Of a DNA stretch of 64,000 bases, positions 60,520 through 64,000 are shown piece after piece. The number at the start of each line of letters is the position of its first letter. Within the stretch, counting starts at the first letter, position 1. Origin of the DNA: Gracilaria domingensis (Eukaryota; Rhodophyta; Florideophyceae; Gracilariales; Gracilariaceae); the NCBI GenBank assembly GCA_022539475.1, contig VCMS01000127.1, forward strand, positions 62,001 through 126,000. The letters run 5' to 3'. The translations under genes were made by a program, and so were the position numbers. The notes below the pieces were generated by a model. It searched no databases. It saw only the letters and a list, made by a program, of their open reading frames with translations, and had not been told where the DNA came from.

Positions 60520-62157
60520 TTAGACGTCGGTAGTGGGGGATTCGTAACCGGTTCCCTTCCATGTGGAACTGCTTCCGACCCTTTGACCAGATTCTGTGTT
60601 ATAGGACGCACTTCTTCTTGGGCGATTTGTGGACATGAAATCATCATCGGACGAAGAGCGCGTCGATGAGTTTTTCCTGCTTGCTTCGTCTGACGTCACA
60701 GAAGATCCATCTGTGCCAAGTTCGTTCCTCGACTTCCACCATGGTTGGTAGTTGGACTGTGTCTTCAAAATCTTTGCGCTATCCTCCAGTATGGAAATTA
60801 GTTTTGGTGCCCCATAAATATACATGAGCTCTCGTGCGGATATGAACTCTGTTGCGGGTTGCCCCAGAGCAAGTAAAGCAATTACAATCGAAAAGAGTAA
60901 GGATGTGGCACAAGAGCAAAGCCATACTATTGAAATACCAGAAATAACACTCAGCGGGCTGTTGTCGCACATGTGAAACGCCAACTTGCCGGCAAACATA
61001 CGCTGCTCATCACAGTCCTTGTACGTGCGAATTCTACTTCGCATCCATCGCTTGGCCTGGTTCCATCGAGCAGCGTTCCGTAGTTCCGACATGGCATCGA
61101 ATGCCTGGGTGAACTCTGGAATACCGTCACTGGCTGCGAAGAAAGTAGTCACATGACGCAGCGCTTCTCCAGTTACTGGTGATTCGGATGGACAAGTCAA
61201 ACCATATCGTTCAAACATGCTGTCGTAAGCAATATTGCCCAACTCATCTGGTGAATCCCTCGCTTGAATATCAATGAACGCATGGTATTCGTGCAGCGAC
61301 GTACAAAAATCTGCGGTGGCTACGGCAAGCATGGTTGAAACTGCGGAATGAGACCAGACGGCTAGCAACGGAATAGCGAGTAATGAAAAGGTTACTATGC
61401 GAATCACCCTGCTCTTCGACGCTGACAGGTCACATACCACGGGCAGTGCGAGGCCAAGCAAGACGACCAGTAGAACAACCAAGGAGAACCAGAAAAAGGC
61501 TCGTGATAGATTAGAAATTCTCCGATCAATCTTATTCATGTTGTTAAGAAGCACATCTGCCGACTTGAAAGCGTCTCGAAAATTGCGTGTGTTCGATCGA
61601 AAAAGGGTGACGACGATACTGACAGTTTCGTCTGCGGAAAACGACGAAATGTCCACCTTTTCAGCCCGATTAGCAAACTGTACGAGAGCGTTGACGGGTG
61701 TTTGGAAGACATATGTGAGCGTTCGTTGCACGCCTTGTATAGCAAGCTTGGCGTCATGAACCGAATAACGTATGAGAAAGACATTTGAAAGCGCCAAGCA
61801 GACGCAAAGCGCGATGCAAAAATGGAGAAAACTGGTGAAGATTAGAAACAGCTTAGCGGTTCTATCCCTGTTATCGGGATGAGACTCATTGGAGTCATCG
61901 GCGCCAGGGACGATAGCTTTTTTGTGACAAAAGTAAAAGACTGCGATCAAAGTGGCCAAGAGAAAAACTGCGGCGAGAACAGCGTAAGGAATGACGAGCT
62001 TGTACAATGACACTCGGTAGGCAGCAGAGAGCGAAAAGCGACGAAACGGGGAGAATCTGGGGTACGCTCGAAAGAAGCGAGTGGCAACGGCTACTGGCCG
62101 TGGAACGACGAAATCGACGGCCGCGGAGAGGGCGGCATAGCCGCGCGGGAGCGTCAT
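60520..62157 (-). CDS. Five-span membrane protein of tweety/prominin-like topology
   Basis: 545 residues, intronless, from the ATG at 62157 (MTLPRGYAAL); upstream in-frame codons are not ATG. Five membrane segments can be drawn: YKLVIPYAVLAAVFLLATL and LFLIFTSFLHFCIALCVCL early, then a loop of about 90 residues, FFWFSLVVLLVVLLGLALP and RIVTFSLLAIPLLAVW, a large loop of about 150 residues, and VISGISIVWLCSCATSLLF. The large loop starts with TADFCTSLHEY, contains LTCPSE, and ends YKDCDEQRMFAGKLAFHMCD right before the last span. This cysteine pattern resembles tweety-homolog (TTYH) proteins, where SDFC and a DC...C pair occupy the same places. The cytosolic tail is Ser/Arg-rich. Function is unknown; the likeness is by topology and cysteines, not by confirmed homology. 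Confidence 0.75.
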   Translation of the reverse strand: MTLPRGYAALSAAVDFVVPRPVAVATRFFRAYPRFSPFRRFSLSAAYRVSLYKLVIPYAVLAAVFLLATLIAVFYFCHKKAIVPGADDSNESHPDNRDRTAKLFLIFTSFLHFCIALCVCLALSNVFLIRYSVHDAKLAIQGVQRTLTYVFQTPVNALVQFANRAEKVDISSFSADETVSIVVTLFRSNTRNFRDAFKSADVLLNNMNKIDRRISNLSRAFFWFSLVVLLVVLLGLALPVVCDLSASKSRVIRIVTFSLLAIPLLAVWSHSAVSTMLAVATADFCTSLHEYHAFIDIQARDSPDELGNIAYDSMFERYGLTCPSESPVTGEALRHVTTFFAASDGIPEFTQAFDAMSELRNAARWNQAKRWMRSRIRTYKDCDEQRMFAGKLAFHMCDNSPLSVISGISIVWLCSCATSLLFSIVIALLALGQPATEFISARELMYIYGAPKLISILEDSAKILKTQSNYQPWWKSRNELGTDGSSVTSDEASRKNSSTRSSSDDDFMSTNRPRRSASYNTESGQRVGSSSTWKGTGYESPTTDV

Positions 62158-63211
62158 CGGGCAAACGGAGACGGGCGCAACGGACGGCGGATCGACGAGC
62201 GGTTCCGACGAGCGCAGGCTCAAGCGATGGCGGCCAAAGAAGGCGGTTCAGGGAGCTCAGGCAAGGCTCAACAAACGGGGTAGCACCGAACGGAAGGGCG
62301 TGAGCATCCGGGAATGAGGCCGGCCAGAGAAGATACAAGCCCCGCGGCTGACGAAGTGTCACGCGAGCAGAGGAGGCACGCGCGGCGCGCCATGGCGGCG
62401 GCGCGGTGAACGGCCGAGGTATGACGCGCGCGAATCGCGGGCTCGAGACGTGGCGGCGGGCGGCTAACCGCGCGCCGCGGTGAGCCTCTGCGCCGCGCTG
62501 TGAAGAGCAACGGACCGACGTCGCGGCGGAACGTGGAGCCCGCGCCGAACGGCACGCTGCGCGCGCGCGCGAGAGAGCCGTGCCGCGCGCGGCGCAGCCG
62601 ACCGTTTCGCGCGCGCGCTCACCACGTCGCCAGTCGCGGCGGCGCGCGCGCGCTACGTGGCGCCGTCGCCGGCGCGCCCCAAAAATGGAACTGCGCTCCG
62701 CCGTTTACACGCCGTGGCGCAGCATGTGTCAGCTTTATACGGGCGTAATTATATACTCCAGCGAGCGGTACAACAAAAGCGCGCACCACGCCGCGCACGT
62801 CGGCACCGTGTACGCTTGTGGCCGGGCCGCGTGCGGCAGCAGCGATGCTACCCGCAGTTTTTTCCACTCGCTCAAAAACATTCGCCCAAAATCATTCATT
62901 CCATCAGGCACATTGTTCACCCTGTTTGAAATGCTCTTCTCCTACTAGAAAAAGTTGTGTTACGCGTGCACGATCGAAATCATCGCACGTGGAGCAATCA
63001 GCACCAGCTTCGCCACGGAGGCCATTCAGATCGTTCCGTGCACCGCCTTCCCCACGCCGCCAGACAGTGCAAAGGTCCTCTTCGACAAGCCTCCGCTTTC
63101 ACCTTACGACAGCATTTCATCCGCCAGAGCAATTCCGAAGCACCAAAGAGTGTAAGTCCAACAAACGTCCTTTCGCCTCGTCCTTCAAAATCGCTCCCAG
63201 CCTGCCCTAGC
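62158..63211. other. Spacer with a CG-rich block and an AT-rich TATA-like sequence
   Basis: CG-rich simple sequence lies at 62380-62690. AATTATATAC at 62747-62756 looks like a TATA box; plus-strand frames downstream (for example from an ATG at 62685 to 62948, and 62955-63155) have no recognisable product, so I do not annotate a gene. Confidence 0.4.
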
Positions 63212-63496
63212 TTAACGCGCAAAGTCATCCAGGCTCTTCTTGCTCGGCGCTTCGCCACATGGTCGGTGCATTTTCTCTAGCAAGTTTAGTTTGACACGTC
63301 CGACTGAGATCCCTTCTGCGACGGCGAAGTAATGTAGCAACGACGGTCTTCCCAGATAGCTTGCGATCGAATCGCGGTGCTGGTTTGTCGCCCATTCGTG
63401 CTGTGTTGTCTCCGAATGGCCCGTGCCTACGTACTTAGAATGAAGATGCTCTAGCTGAGAGAAAGCTCCTCCGCTTTGTTGAGGGCCTGGTGCCAT
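63212..63496 (-). CDS. SF3B5: Splicing factor SF3b subunit 5 (SF3b10)
   Basis: 94 residues, intronless, starting at MAPGPQQSGGAFS. From residue 13 it follows SF3B5 almost throughout: SQLEHLHSKYVGTGHSETTQ, HEWATNQHRDSIASYLGRP, LLHYFAVAEGISVGRVKLNL, LEKMHRPCGEAP. Family length is about 86; the extra residues are at the ends. SF3B5 is a small structural subunit of the SF3b complex of U2 snRNP, packed against SF3B1 and SF3B3. Another SF3b subunit, SF3B6, lies 3.9 kb to the left on the same strand. Confidence 0.96.
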   Translation of the reverse strand: MAPGPQQSGGAFSQLEHLHSKYVGTGHSETTQHEWATNQHRDSIASYLGRPSLLHYFAVAEGISVGRVKLNLLEKMHRPCGEAPSKKSLDDFAR

Positions 63497-63945
63497 ATTT
63501 TCGATACCTTGCGAGCGAACACGTCAACAAAGAGCCGAAGCAGCCTCCACTTTCAAACCAATTTGTTTCTCGTGTCGACCAACTTGGTACGAAGATAATT
63601 TCGTAGAACGAAGAACGTCCGCGCGCACTCTGTCTCGCATACCGGAATCCTGAAATAGAGCCCGATAATTGTATGATTGATTTCCATTGATGCTCAACAC
63701 ATATATTTATTTTGCGCTAATTAAACCGTGTTCCCAAATTGGGAATCCCAATGTCCAGTACAGACAGAGAGTAGCTCTTCAGCTTCGTAGGACGGCGGCA
63801 TAGATATCTTCGCTGATTACAGACTGTCTAGGATCATTCGATGCAAATGTATGTCGTTTCCGCTCTAACCCACATTGTGAAAACGTCTCCGTTTAAGAGA
63901 TAGCCATTTGTTGCTCTAGCTTGTTTTCATCTTGCAGATAAAGCT
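63497..63945. other. Intergenic spacer at the right end
   Basis: About 450 bp of ordinary composition. A TTTTCATCTTGCAG at 63924-63937 is shaped like a 3' splice site and may end a 5' untranslated intron of the gene that follows. Confidence 0.4.
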
Positions 63946-64000
63946 ATGTCCTCAGAGCAAGCTGTGGAAAAATTCGTTCATGTCACCGAAGTAATCCCGT
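63946..64000 (+). CDS. Start of an unidentified gene, cut by the window edge
   Basis: An ATG at 63946 opens a frame that stays open for 18 codons to the end of the window (MSSEQAVEKFVHVTEVIP). It comes eight bases after a pyrimidine-rich TTGCAG that could be a splice acceptor. Too short to identify. Confidence 0.35.
   Translation, partial: MSSEQAVEKFVHVTEVIP

Overview
The window looks like nuclear DNA of a photosynthetic eukaryote, most probably a red alga. The evidence is a plastid-type Mg-protoporphyrin IX methyltransferase, a plant/algal L-galactose dehydrogenase, a membrane-anchored UDP-glucuronate decarboxylase, SHAQKYF-like single-repeat MYB proteins, spliceosomal and meiotic genes, few and short GT-AG introns, and TATA boxes. 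Species cannot be fixed from sequence alone. CpG is not depleted, and long alternating CG runs are common.

Composition is strongly two-phased. About 6-28.5 kb, 45.9-47.5 kb and 62.4-62.7 kb are very GC-rich, with (CGG)n, (CG)n and poly-C/poly-G runs and intronless genes. About 33-45 kb and 48-64 kb are of ordinary composition, and every gene in which I can place introns lies there. Two stretches, 34.7-38.2 kb and 48.5-53.3 kb, hold no gene I can support.

Layout from left to right: a TAF1C/Rrn6-like protein (-), Bud20/ZNF593 (+), a small unknown protein (+), a double-domain glycosyltransferase (+), a 3.1 kb regulatory-looking gap with two adjacent hairpins, a tandem pair of 1R-MYB genes (+,+), a large FHA/CHD-like/FYRN-FYRC chromatin protein (-), a cyclopropane-fatty-acid synthase-like methyltransferase (-), SAGA subunit TADA1 (-), ChlM (+), a five-finger C2H2 protein (-), L-galactose dehydrogenase (+, with an apparent frameshift), a pirin-like protein lacking its metal site (+), HPPD (-), a 4CXXC-type zinc-finger protein (+), UDP-xylose synthase (+), a PPIL4-type cyclophilin/RRM protein (-), a small ankyrin protein (+), a DDT/WHIM chromatin protein (-), PRA1 (+), an IQM-like protein (-), MSH5 (-), GAR transformylase (+), SF3B6 (-), a MIC19-like CHCH protein (+), a tweety/prominin-like membrane protein (-), SF3B5 (-), and the start of one more gene at the right edge.

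There is no operon logic. Themes recur by function: chromatin and transcription (TAF1C-like, MYBs, FHA-FYR protein, TADA1, DDT protein), the SF3b splicing complex (two subunits within 4.7 kb), and plastid/antioxidant metabolism (ChlM, HPPD, L-galactose dehydrogenase). Many genes in the GC-rich part carry a C-rich pyrimidine tract on the coding strand between a TATA-like box and the start codon; I used this to choose several starts. The most unusual items are the FHA+CHD-like+FYR protein, the MYB pair with its own C-terminal motif, the paired hairpins upstream of it, the frameshifted L-galactose dehydrogenase, and a near-perfect 74-nt palindrome in a gene-free stretch.
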